Shown here in pieces: positions 51,301-58,826 of a stretch of DNA of 64,000 bases. The notes under the pieces are model-generated. The model made no database searches, was not told where the DNA came from, and was given only the letters and a program-made list of their open reading frames with translations. The position numbers and the translations under genes were made by a program. Positions within the stretch are counted from its first letter, which is position 1; every line of letters begins with the position of its first letter. The stretch comes from Hexactinellida sp. DTS-2022 (lineage: Eukaryota; Porifera; Hexactinellida), in contig JAPNXP010000002.1 in the NCBI GenBank assembly GCA_028753945.1, positions 15,321,624-15,385,623 of the forward strand. Reading direction: 5' to 3'.

Positions 51301-52874
51301 AATTCCGAATTCTAACTAAGTCTACTGTAGTATAATGTGGTATATATTGTACGCAAAATGCGTACCATATTATAAAGTAGATATAATGAATTCCGAATAC
51401 TAACTAAGTCTACTGTATGTAATGTGCTATTTATTGTTCGCAAAATGCGTACAATACTATAAAGTGGATATAATGAATTCCGAATTCTAACTAAGTCTAC
51501 TGTAGTATAATGTGCTATATATTGTACGCAAAATGCGTACAATACTATAAAGTGGATATAATGAATTCCGAATTCTAACTAAGTCTACTGTAGTATAATG
51601 TGCTATATATTCTACGCAAAATGCGTACAATATTATAAAGTGGATTTAATGAATTCCGAATCCTAACTAAGTCTACTGTAGTATAATGTGCTATATATTC
51701 TACGCAAAATGCGTACAATACTATAAAGTGGATATAATGAATTCCGAATTCTAACTAAGTCTACTGTAGTATAATGTGCTATATATTGTACGCAAAATGC
51801 GTACAATACTATAAAGTAGATATAATGAATTCCGAATTCTAACTAAGTCTACTGTAGTATAATGTGGTATATATTGTACGCAAAATGCGTACAATATTAT
51901 AAAGTAGATATAATGAATTCCGAATACTAACTAAGTCTACTGTAGTATAATGTGCTATATATTGTACGCAAAATGCGTACAATACTATAAAGTGGATATA
52001 ATGAATTCCGAATCCTAACTAAGTCTACTGTAGTATAATGTGCTATATATTCTACGCAAAATGCGTACAATATTATAAAGTGGATTTAATGAATTCCGAA
52101 TCCTAACTAAGTCTACTGTAGTATAATGTGCTATATATTCTACGCAAAATGCGTACAATACTATAAAGTGGATATAATGAATTCCGAATTCTAACTAAGT
52201 CTACTGTAGTATAATGTGCTATATATTGTACGCAAAATGCGTACAATACTATAAAGTAGATATAATGAATTCCGAATTCTAACTAAGTCTACTGTAGTAT
52301 AATGTGGTATATATTGTACGCAAAATGCGTACAATATTATAAAGTAGATATAATGAATTCCGAATACTAACTAAGTCTACTGTATGTAATGTGCTATTTA
52401 TTGTACGCAAAATGCGTACAATATTATAAATTGGATATAATGAATTCCGAATACTAACTAAGTCTACTGTAGTATAATGTGCTATGTATTGTACGCAAAA
52501 TGCGTACAATATTTTAAATTGGATATAATGAATTCCGAATACTAACTAAGTCTACTGTAGTATAATGTGCTATATATTGTACGCAAAATGCGTACAATAC
52601 TATAAAGTAGATATAATGAATTCCGAATTCTAACTAAGTCTACTGTAGTATAATGTGCTATATATTGTACGCAAAATGCGTACAATATTATAAAGTAGAT
52701 ATAATGAATTCCGAATTCTAACTAAGTCTACTGTATGTAATGTGCTATATATTGTACGCAAAATGCGTACAATACTATAAAGTGGATATAATGAATTCCG
52801 AATGCTAACTAAGTCTACTGTATTATAATGTTATTTATATTCTAGTTACTTTTGGCTTCTTTAATTTATATTTC

Positions 52875-52918
52875 GTTTTATCCGACTTCGTTATAACTTA
52901 TAATGGGAGTTCACTGTA
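52875..52918. mobile_element. MITE family D right terminus at the right border of the satellite
   Basis: TCGTTTTATCCGACTTCGTT, then ATAACTTATAATGGGAGTTCACTGTA, is the right end of a family D element with a small internal change (compare 53519–53556). It begins about 45 bp after the last recognisable monomer. Confidence 0.7.
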
Positions 52919-52965
52919 AGTATACGGTCTATGAACTATTGTATATTTGTTATGAGAATACTTAT

Positions 52966-53022
52966 CCACCGATCATCGGCGTTTGTATTAAAAACATCGC
53001 TACTTTCTTCCGATGATGTTTT
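52966..53022. mobile_element. Hairpin element, family G, copy 2
   Basis: CTTATCCACCGATCATCGGC and CATCGCTACTTTCTTCCGAT match the inverse of parts of 10229–10345. Lies between the satellite and exon 10. Confidence 0.65.
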
Positions 53023-53061
53023 TTATATTATGCACAATACTATTACTGTATAACTACCTAG

Positions 53062-53290
53062 GCTTGCACCACAGATCGCATAGCAGGTGTGACAGGATTT
53101 GATTACACCTACACAGAGTTCTCCTCTACCATTCATTCGCACCTTGAGTCATTGAGCTACTCAGAACACTGCAGAGCAGACAGGAACTGCTCCTTCTATA
53201 TATTCGATTCGCAGACCTTTATAGTCCTAGCGGACGAGATACTGTATGCCCCTTCCTACGACACGGCTAAATACGAGATGGTGTCTCTAG
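53062..53290 (+). CDS. CACNA2D: alpha2delta exon 10 (first exon after the satellite intron)
   Basis: Acceptor ACCTAG at 53061, donor G|GTAGGT at 53291, phase 0 in and 1 out. Encodes ACTTDRIAGVTGFDYTYTEF (Cache strand) and HCRADRNCSFYIFDSQTF, matching the Cys-rich alpha2delta segment. Phase agreement with exon 9 across 39.5 kb supports one gene. Confidence 0.88.
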
Positions 53291-53393
53291 GTAGGTGGTG
53301 CTCACACCTTATTGGGACCAGGGGGCAGGGGATTGTTACTTGTATAGAGAGGCGTATTTTGAGGTCAATTGTATGGGAACATTTGTTGTTAAG

Positions 53394-53556
53394 TACAGTG
53401 AACTCCCGTTGGTTATAACAAAGTACGTGGGGCCTTGGTTTACTTCGTTATAAGCGGGTTGAAAGCAAATACTTTATTCGTCTGGGAAATATTTATAACT
53501 TCGTTATAAGTGGGTATTTCGTTATATCCGACTTCTTATAACGGGAGTTTACTGTA
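53394..53556. mobile_element. Pogo-like MITE, family D (intron 10)
   Basis: TACAGTGAACTCCCGTTGGT on the left and CTTATAACGGGAGTTTACTG on the right, with GGTTTACTTCGTTATAAGCG inside. A full-length reference copy for the fragments flanking the satellite. Confidence 0.85.
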
Positions 53557-53576
53557 TAGTATGATTAAAAAATTGG

Positions 53577-53707
53577 TATGTTATAACGTACCCCCCGAAT
53601 AAGTACGTATTTTCCGAGTGTACGTACTAACCAAGTTTACCCTACATAGAAATACATACTGCTTTATAAACTCACCAAGGTACGTTATATACCCGAGTTC
53701 TACTGTA
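53577..53707. mobile_element. Pogo-like MITE, family F, copy 2 (intron 10)
   Basis: Inverted relative to 13291–13443: CTACATAGAAATACATACTG and TATACCCGAGTTCTACTGTA. Further terminus fragments (GTACGTTATACCCGAG) run up to the exon 11 acceptor. Confidence 0.78.
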
Positions 53708-53799
53708 TTATAATATGCCTGTTGTATTTATTCTTACCCAGTATGTACGTTATACCCGAGTATGTTATACTACTATACTACTATACTACTGTACTATAG

Positions 53800-54051
53800 G
53801 ATACTTCCAGCCCGAGATAGTGAGAGATCTGGTGGACAACAAGGGCCTATTGGTGGAGGAAGTTAGCTTTGACTTTCAGAGCAGCTGTCTCTACTCCAGA
53901 TCTGCTTCTCTGGCAAAGGAGATAAACAATAGTTTGCTGGAAGAGACGGGGAGATTCCCCCCCTACCAAAGCGAGTACAGCTGTCTACAGACAGTTAGGA
54001 ACTTCTATATTAACGAGACTCTGTTGGAAACCTTAAACGGGACTGTTAATG
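53800..54051 (+). CDS. CACNA2D: alpha2delta exon 11
   Basis: Acceptor ACTATAG at 53799, donor G|GTGAGA at 54052, phase 1 in and out. Encodes GYFQPEIVRDLVDNKGLL, equivalent to the 'FGEIEGAVMNKLL' region of vertebrate alpha2delta. A pogo-like terminus starts about 5 bp into the following intron. Confidence 0.87.
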
Positions 54052-54057
54052 GTGAGA

Positions 54058-54135
54058 ACAGTAGACTCTCGTTAGTATGAACACCAGGGGACCTCGTATT
54101 AACCGGAGTCACTTCATTTGTATAGGCTAGGGGAA
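54058..54135. mobile_element. Family B half-element (intron 11)
   Basis: ACAGTAGACTCTCGTTAGTA starts about 5 bp inside the intron; GAGTCACTTCATTTGTATAG follows, then homology ends. The rest of intron 11 (to 54,366) shows nothing else. Confidence 0.65.
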
Positions 54136-54366
54136 AACCATTGGATTTTGTTGTATATGACTACCGTAATTACTCGAATAATCGCCCTCCTAAGGGTTTT
54201 TACATTATCAATAGCGAACAAATGTTAAATGTACCTACATCTAAGTAGGTAACTAGGAAATCCGGGTATACATTATAATACAGGTTAATTGTGTTTAACT
54301 TCCACAAATAGCAAATAGTAGCTCAACTCAAATAATATCCTAAAAATCAATAATTGCCTACTCTAG

Positions 54367-54677
54367 GTTACATTTCTTCTGATAACAACTGTCGATACGG
54401 TGACTATTATGTGTCAGCTATTTCTGGTACGAATGCCTTTCTTCTTGTCCTTGACAACTGGGTAGCAACAAAGGAATGCAGTTTAGACCCAACTGCCAAA
54501 TCAGGGCCTATAACAGGAGGAACTCAATGTGCTGGACTTTTCAGTGAAATCCAGCTTACAGCTAGCTACAGTTGTTCCCCTATTTATACTGATTCGTGTG
54601 AGCCTATTTCTGGTGATACACGTACAGTGGGTAGCTCGATTCTAATTGGCCTGCTGTGCCTCCTGATGTGTTTGTAG
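54367..54677 (+). CDS. CACNA2D: alpha2delta exon 12 (C-terminus, membrane-anchor signal)
   Basis: Acceptor CTCTAG at 54366; stop TAG at 54675–54677. Encodes CRYGDYYVSAISGTNAFLLV, then Cys-rich sequence (TDSCEPISG) and a terminal hydrophobic run (SSILIGLLCLLMCL). No basic tail follows it, which favours GPI anchoring over a transmembrane anchor. Confidence 0.9.
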
Positions 54678-54738
54678 ATATTATTTTGAAACTATTTGTA
54701 TATGATGTTGCTGCTGTTTTGATTATGTCTATACAAAC

Positions 54739-54744
54739 AATAAA
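54739..54744 (+). terminator. Polyadenylation signal of the alpha2delta gene
   Basis: AATAAA 61 bases past the stop codon, in AT-rich sequence. It is the first such hexamer downstream on this strand. Confidence 0.6.
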
Positions 54745-55087
54745 TATATTTTACTTCTTTAATTGAATTATTATTAAGTTGAAAACCCCTTATAGGGGAA
54801 AAAATTTTATTCATAAACAGAACATCAAAAAGCCAATATTGCCTGTTAGTTCAAAAGTGCTGTTAATTCTCAATTTACTCTTGAGTCATATTTATTTTAG
54901 GGGCTTTTTCTTTTTAAAACATCAACAACAAATTGATGCTATCTCATGCCACAGTAATACTTTTATATTTTTATATCATAATTGCGTGTGTAATATTAGC
55001 AAATATGGTAAATTTAATTTAAATATAAATATTTCGAAATTGATATAAATAATAGAACAAAATTAATTTGTTTACAAACATTGTATA
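54745..55087. other. Intergenic, AT-rich
   Basis: Between the alpha2delta polyadenylation signal and the next start codon. No feature seen; an open frame at 54779–55048 begins with TTG and has intergenic composition. It presumably includes the promoter of the membrane-protein gene. Confidence 0.5.
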
Positions 55088-56230
55088 ATGTGCTCTAAAT
55101 CGATTGATATTCTAAAGAAATCTGTTTATAACATTTTCTTCATATTACTGATTGTTTACTTCTTGTTTACGTTGGGCTGGTTGATTGTTTTCATTCGCAA
55201 ATGCTACTACCAAATAATCGCATATAAGAAATGTAAGAATTCCCCTGCATTTCACCCTATTTATTCGGATGTCAAGTTCTTACAAAAACAGCGCCGATTA
55301 TACAATTTCATAACACATCTCGTTAAATCCGTAATAATATCATTGTGTCTATTTATAGAACCAGTTAGTATACTTTGGTTCGTATTAACAGATTATTTGC
55401 AAGCGAATGTATCATATCCTAAAAACGATTCGGTTATTCTCCAGTACGAACAAATACATAATTGTAAGATCCACCGTTCAGTATTAAGATTTTACTACAG
55501 CACTGCTTATATGATAGCATACAACATTAATTTCGTTTTCATGATTATGTTGCTCGCTTTGATTTCTATCCTATCTCGATATTTAGCTTCTAGATATCTC
55601 AATCATCCTTTCCGTAAAACCCTGATTAAATATATTATTTGGATTATAGTGGAATGTGGCCTTATAGCGTTTTGCTCTACTATCTATACAATGATTGCAT
55701 CAACAATTATTTTCCCTTTTCTATTCCTTATAAATCTAATTCTGTTAATACGAGACAGTTTGATTCTATCTCGTGTTCTTAAGCTGAATCTTAAAGACCT
55801 TATACAACACGGTGATCCCGTATTGTATAGAGAACAACTTAGAGCATTTAAGTTCTACCAAATATTCCGGATTTTGTATATCATTTCAATTTTCCTTCTT
55901 TTGGTCTGTTTTTCTTTCCTGTATGTTTACGAGGCAATCGATGTTTTTGTTGACGTCTGTTCCATAGAATTCTTATATGGAATAAGTATTCCCACAAATA
56001 TCATAGATACCGTCTACTTCTATAGAAACGCTATCAAGGCATTAGAATGCACATCACTGGTAATTGGTATAATGTTCGTCCTTATATACGTGTTGTCTTT
56101 GAATGTGCCACTAATTGGTGTCACATTATGGCCAACTGTCCATGAATTCATAAAGAGATACACAGCCAAGGAAGCTCAGTTCCGATTCAACTATGATAAT
56201 ATGAAACCTCTATTGAGACACCAGTTATAA
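55088..56230 (+). CDS. Multi-pass membrane protein, uncharacterised, intronless
   Basis: 380 residues from ATG (AATGTGC context) to TAA. I do not recognise the family. Hydrophobic segments suggest seven or eight membrane passes: about 15–37 (FFILLIVYFLF), 78–100 (VIISLCLFIEPVSILWFVLT), 140–165 (FVFMIMLLALISIL), 178–200 (YIIWIIVECGLIAF), 203–225 (IFPFLFLINLILLI), 255–285 (ILYIISIFLLLVCFSFLYVY), a weak one near 298–315, and 322–350 (LVIGIMFVLIYVLSLNVPLI). The C-terminal tail is short and charged (HEFIKRYTAKEAQF). There is no signal peptide and no DRY- or NPxxY-type motif, so it is not an obvious rhodopsin-like receptor. A lineage-specific receptor-like or transporter-like protein is possible but unsupported. 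Downstream 56,231–56,691 has no visible feature apart from the RCAN upstream region. Confidence 0.85.
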   Translation: MCSKSIDILKKSVYNIFFILLIVYFLFTLGWLIVFIRKCYYQIIAYKKCKNSPAFHPIYSDVKFLQKQRRLYNFITHLVKSVIISLCLFIEPVSILWFVLTDYLQANVSYPKNDSVILQYEQIHNCKIHRSVLRFYYSTAYMIAYNINFVFMIMLLALISILSRYLASRYLNHPFRKTLIKYIIWIIVECGLIAFCSTIYTMIASTIIFPFLFLINLILLIRDSLILSRVLKLNLKDLIQHGDPVLYREQLRAFKFYQIFRILYIISIFLLLVCFSFLYVYEAIDVFVDVCSIEFLYGISIPTNIIDTVYFYRNAIKALECTSLVIGIMFVLIYVLSLNVPLIGVTLWPTVHEFIKRYTAKEAQFRFNYDNMKPLLRHQL

Positions 56231-56691
56231 TAGTATTGTGTTTGTATTTAATTAATTAACATTAAATGCTATGGTTTGCTATACATCAGTTGATACTATA
56301 TATTTTAGCACTTCCCTCAATATGAATGTTATCACATTATTATGCCACCAAGGGCACCTACACAAATTATTTATTTATTATATGGATCAAGTTTGCACTT
56401 TGATTCCATAACTTTATATTTCTTAATCTAATAAAATTATACCTAGACGAAATCTCATCTAATTCACTATTAGAGATAATAATAGACTCCAACCTGTTGC
56501 TTACTCTCAGATGACAGTCTGACTTTAACTTTTAAAGCCCAAAACGCTAGCGATTTAGGGATAGGGGACCTAAAACGCTGTGGTCCCCAAAGCGCTTATT
56601 CGAAGCAATTCGGCAATTAGATTAGTTATAACTCCCTTAGTTGCATCTATAACAATAATATTCTAGAGCTATTAATTAGCATAGAGATTGC

Positions 56692-57306
56692 ATGAGCGGG
56701 TACGACTATTTGTGTCCGGAAATGGACTATTTGAGTTCGGAGGACTGCCTATGCGAAGAGAGCATATTTGTGTCCAGATTGCCGCCTCAGATATTCTCGG
56801 AGAGATCCCACGAACTCCGGGAACGCCTCGAGGACATATTTAAGCGATACGGACAAACCCCCGCATTCCATTACCTCCCCTCTGTATCCAAGGTGTGTGT
56901 GGTGTACTACAGTCCCGGCGAAGCGGCCTTGGCGAGGGACGAACTCGACGAATCTAATTTCCTAACTTACGGTCCGATTCGCGTGGAATCCTTATCTCTC
57001 CTCACTGCTCCTTGGAGCGACCGATACTTGAAAGTCCCCCAACCCCAGAAGCAGTATTTACTCAGCCCCCCCTCCTCCCCTCCCGTGGGGTGGGAGCCCT
57101 CAGAGGAGCCGGCCCCTGTCCGTCCGGCCGCTCTAGAGTCGGCGCTGCGTCCCCTGGCGTGTGTCCCGGGGGGACACGTGGCTCTGTTCCAATCTGAGAA
57201 CCCGAGTCACCCAGTTATACGCCTCGACACGGCATTCGTGGGAGCGGACCAATCAGATCGCGGGCTCTCTCTGGCAGCTGTCAGGACCGCTAGGCCGAAC
57301 TTCTGA
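56692..57306 (+). CDS. RCAN: Calcipressin / regulator of calcineurin (RCAN-like), intronless
   Basis: 204 residues. Residues about 24–103 form an RRM-like fold (SIFVSRLPPQIF, SKVCVVYYSPGEAALARDEL). The family signature is at 116–134: PQPQKQYLLSPPSSPPVGW, equivalent to the FLISPPxSPPVGW motif of RCANs. HPVIRLDTAF (173–182) matches the calcineurin-inhibitor segment (PSVVVHVC in vertebrate RCAN1), and AVRTARPNF closes the protein at the position of the PxIxIT-like end (IIQTRRP). The protein stops there, without the TxxP tail of vertebrate RCANs, and the PxIxIT proline is not conserved. Known role: binds and modulates the Ca2+/calmodulin phosphatase calcineurin in the cytoplasm. GC content is higher than in its neighbours, mostly in the Pro-rich C-terminal half. 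Confidence 0.88.
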   Translation: MSGYDYLCPEMDYLSSEDCLCEESIFVSRLPPQIFSERSHELRERLEDIFKRYGQTPAFHYLPSVSKVCVVYYSPGEAALARDELDESNFLTYGPIRVESLSLLTAPWSDRYLKVPQPQKQYLLSPPSSPPVGWEPSEEPAPVRPAALESALRPLACVPGGHVALFQSENPSHPVIRLDTAFVGADQSDRGLSLAAVRTARPNF

Positions 57307-57413
57307 AACTATAAAAGGAACTGCTGCGCTGTTTGGCGCATAAAGGTGTAACTTTCAAATGGAATCTCTGAGCTATTATAGGCTTATGTGGACAGATTAA
57401 TTAATTAATTTAT
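57307..57413. other. RCAN 3' flank
   Basis: No canonical AATAAA is seen directly after the stop. AACTATAAAAGGAACTGC occurs at once downstream, and the segment ends at a MITE. Confidence 0.3.
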
Positions 57414-57521
57414 TACAGTAGAACCTCGTTAGTATGAACACGGTTAATTAGTACGAATTACGGATAAAGCGAACGCATTTCGACGGTCCCCTGGTGTTCG
57501 TACTAACGAGGTTCTACTGTA
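57414..57521. mobile_element. Pogo-like MITE, family A (short)
   Basis: TACAGTAGAACCTCGTTAGT and ACTAACGAGGTTCTACTGTA termini, TA-flanked. At 108 bp it is the shortest complete family A copy here. Confidence 0.88.
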
Positions 57522-57608
57522 TTTATAAAATGACTTTTATGAATCCAGGGGTGTTAAATTATAACTCGCCATTTTGGCACATTTACATGGAAATTTTCCA
57601 CATTTATA

Positions 57609-57693
57609 GTAGCGAATCCCAACTTCTTTCAACCGTGGACCCCTATAGTCATTATTATACATATATTCTGTGGACCCAGGTTGGGAGCCACTG
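57609..57693. mobile_element. hAT-like MITE
   Basis: Right end CCCAGGTTGGGAGCCACTG reads inversely as CAGTGGCTCCCAACC, typical of hAT termini; the left end is GCGAATCCCAACTTCTTTC. Both halves carry GTGGACCC. Target duplication not resolved. Confidence 0.7.
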
Positions 57694-57726
57694 TTTTAGA
57701 GAATGTATATTTAATTAGATTTATTT

Positions 57727-57789
57727 ATGGCGCAACCACAGTCACACGTCTTATGCCAGGGCCCACTGAACTACTGGGTGCAGAATCAA
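57727..57789 (+). CDS. PH–PTB adaptor exon 1
   Basis: ATG at 57727 gives MAQPQSHVLCQGPLNYWVQN-Q and meets a strong CAA|GTGAGT donor in phase 0. GPLNYW is a typical first PH strand. Confidence 0.7.
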
Positions 57790-57840
57790 GTGAGTTAATA
57801 ACAATAACAATAATAATAATGTCTGCTAGTCCATTCTTTA

Positions 57841-58028
57841 GAGTGAACTCCCGTTATAACCAAGTCGGATATAACGAAATAACCGCTTATAACGAAATGG
57901 ATATTTTCCCCCAGAGCACTAACTACTAAGCATATAATAATTAATGCATTTCTAATAATTAATGCATTTAGCTAAATGCATTAATTATTATTCGCCCAAG
58001 CACTTCGTTATAACGAGAGTTCACTGTA
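57841..58028. mobile_element. Pogo-like MITE, family D (adaptor intron 1)
   Basis: GAGTGAACTCCCGTTATAAC on the left, CGTTATAACGAGAGTTCACT on the right. Interior has two AATAATTAATGCATTT stretches in inverted arrangement. Fills most of intron 1 (57790–58102). Confidence 0.85.
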
Positions 58029-58102
58029 TTTTGATAACCATGGATATTCGCCAGTTAACTACTCTATTATTTCAGGTTCCTTAATGCATTTGTATCCTTT
58101 AG

Positions 58103-58139
58103 TGGTACCAACTAACAGCTGTGATTATAGCACACGGAG
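58103..58139 (+). CDS. PH–PTB adaptor exon 2 (37-nt micro-exon)
   Basis: Acceptor CCTTTAG at 58102, donor G|GTTTGT at 58140. Encodes WYQLTAVIIAHG, phase 0 in and 1 out, completing PH strands 2–3. An alternative acceptor (TTTCAG at 58078) does not keep the frame with exon 1. Confidence 0.62.
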
Positions 58140-58194
58140 GTTTGTTCTGTTTGTTATACGAACCATGGATACTCCTCAGTTATGAGATTATAGA

Positions 58195-58352
58195 TACAGT
58201 GGTGTTCGTAATAGTAAGTCGCATTTTGCATGAATTTGCTTGCTATTAGGCGAAGTTGCTATTAGAGGAACAGAATTAACATTAAATGCTCGCTTGGGGA
58301 CTGAAATAACTTGCTATTATAACTATATTGCTATTTGGTGAACACCACTGTA
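58195..58352. mobile_element. Inverted-repeat MITE, family H (adaptor intron 2)
   Basis: TACAGTGGTGTTCGTAATAG and CTATTTGGTGAACACCACTG termini. The interior (AACATTAAATGCTCGCTTGG) is the source of the intron 2 tandem repeat at 901–1140. The rest of intron 2 has an inverted relative of 1,940–2,040 at 58,415–58,500. Confidence 0.82.
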
Positions 58353-58523
58353 GTATTAATTCAACCTTTCCTTATAGAGAGGTATTACTTAACGCATTAG
58401 TATAATAGTTAGAGACGTTACGTATCCCAAAATTCCCAAAAAATATATCCCTCCATATGTCACGTTTGTTGGTCATTTGTAATACAAATAGGTTGGTTTA
58501 TATCCCTTCTATTCCCTAACTAG

Positions 58524-58766
58524 ATTTCTACAGTCTGACCCTGACCCGGCTTCCCATCCACGTCTGGCTAAGCGACCCGTCCCAAGGAGTTATCCTAGAC
58601 ATGAGTCTCTCCTCAGTGCTGGCGATGGAGTCTGCGTCCGTTGGGACCATGGACGGTACCTTCCTGATTCTGCTTTTCACCAAACGGTCAGCTCACGTGC
58701 TGTCAGCTGTCAGCGAGCAGGAGAGACTCAGCTGGCAAGAGAAGTTCGAACAAATCATAGGAGAAG
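58524..58766 (+). CDS. PH–PTB adaptor exon 3 (PH domain core and C-terminal helix)
   Basis: Acceptor AACTAG at 58523, donor G|GTACTC at 58767. Encodes DFYSLTLTRLPIHVWLSDPS to HVLSAVSEQERLSWQEKFEQ; the ER..W pattern is the conserved PH C-terminal helix. GC-rich compared with its introns. Confidence 0.85.
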
Positions 58767-58826
58767 GTACTCACTAGGTTATAGGGACATACTTAGGTCG
58801 TATATAGCTAATAGAACTAATAGTTA

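Larger units (their letters stand above)
13680..52830. repeat. 88-bp satellite array, about 445 monomers, 39 kb, inside alpha2delta intron 9
   Basis: The monomer begins GCGTACAATATTATAAAGTA, continues GATATAATGAATTCCGAATT and CTAACTAAGTCTACTGTAG, then TATAATGTGCTATATATTG and TACGCAAAAA, 88 bp in total. Length variants arise at one spot: TGTAGTATAATG (88), TGTATGTAATG (87), TGTAGTATTATAATG (91). Other variable sites: ATATATT/ATTTATT/ATGTATT; TTGTACGC/TTCTACGC; GCAAAATGC/GCAAAAAGC/GCGAAATGC; AAAGTAG/AAAGTGG/AAATTGG; GAATTC/GAATAC/GATTAC/GAATCC. No unrelated insertion is seen over the whole array. Nearly every unit has an EcoRI site (ATGAATTCCG). Confidence 0.98.
147..54677 (+). other. CACNA2D: Gene overview: voltage-gated calcium channel alpha2delta-like subunit, 12 exons
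   Basis: Twelve exons, joined at GT–AG borders with matching phases, give 3,339 nt (1,112 residues plus stop). Order: signal peptide (1–19); VWA-N region (about 20–225) ending in the family motif YDPRLQNWY; VWA domain (about 222–415) with MIDAS D228-C-S-S-S232 and LTDG at 349–351; Cache-type region, including NPTVRPWYRRA near 795; Cys-rich C-terminal region; hydrophobic tail ending MCL with no cytoplasmic residues, as expected of a GPI-anchor signal. Length and domain order match animal alpha2delta proteins. Known family role: an extracellular, membrane-anchored auxiliary subunit that raises surface density of CaV channels. CACHD1 is a related alternative, but the intact MIDAS and overall fit favour alpha2delta. 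Intron 9 is 39.5 kb; most of the others are a few hundred bases. Function is inferred from homology. Confidence 0.9.

Noticed and set aside
13720-52509. Dozens of minus-strand open frames of 68–105 residues (MYAFCVQYIAH...-type) in the satellite
   Set aside because: They are by-products of the repeat: 88- and 87-bp units happen to leave one frame open across two or three monomers. They begin and end at the same motif in each block, have no homology, and vary as the DNA repeat does.
13680-52830. CRISPR-like array
   Set aside because: Repeats are contiguous with no unique spacers, lie in a spliced eukaryotic intron and are 88 bp long; this is satellite DNA.
54779-55048. 89-residue open frame before the membrane-protein gene
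   Set aside because: Starts with TTG, has no recognisable domain and shares the AT-driven composition of the flank; more likely 5' untranslated or intergenic.
56520-56640. Possible structured RNA (repeated AAAACGCTAGCG / AAAACGCTGTGG motifs)
   Set aside because: No tRNA arms, no box motifs and no stable fold could be drawn; may be a degenerate repeat.
57012-57343. Pro/Gly/Arg-rich alternative frames over the RCAN C-terminal half
   Set aside because: GC-rich coding sequence leaves other frames open by chance; only the sense frame shows the RCAN signature.
58079-58138. Longer version of the PH exon 2 using the TTTCAG acceptor
   Set aside because: Only one frame is open and it does not match the phase of exon 1; the TTTAG acceptor at 58,102 does.
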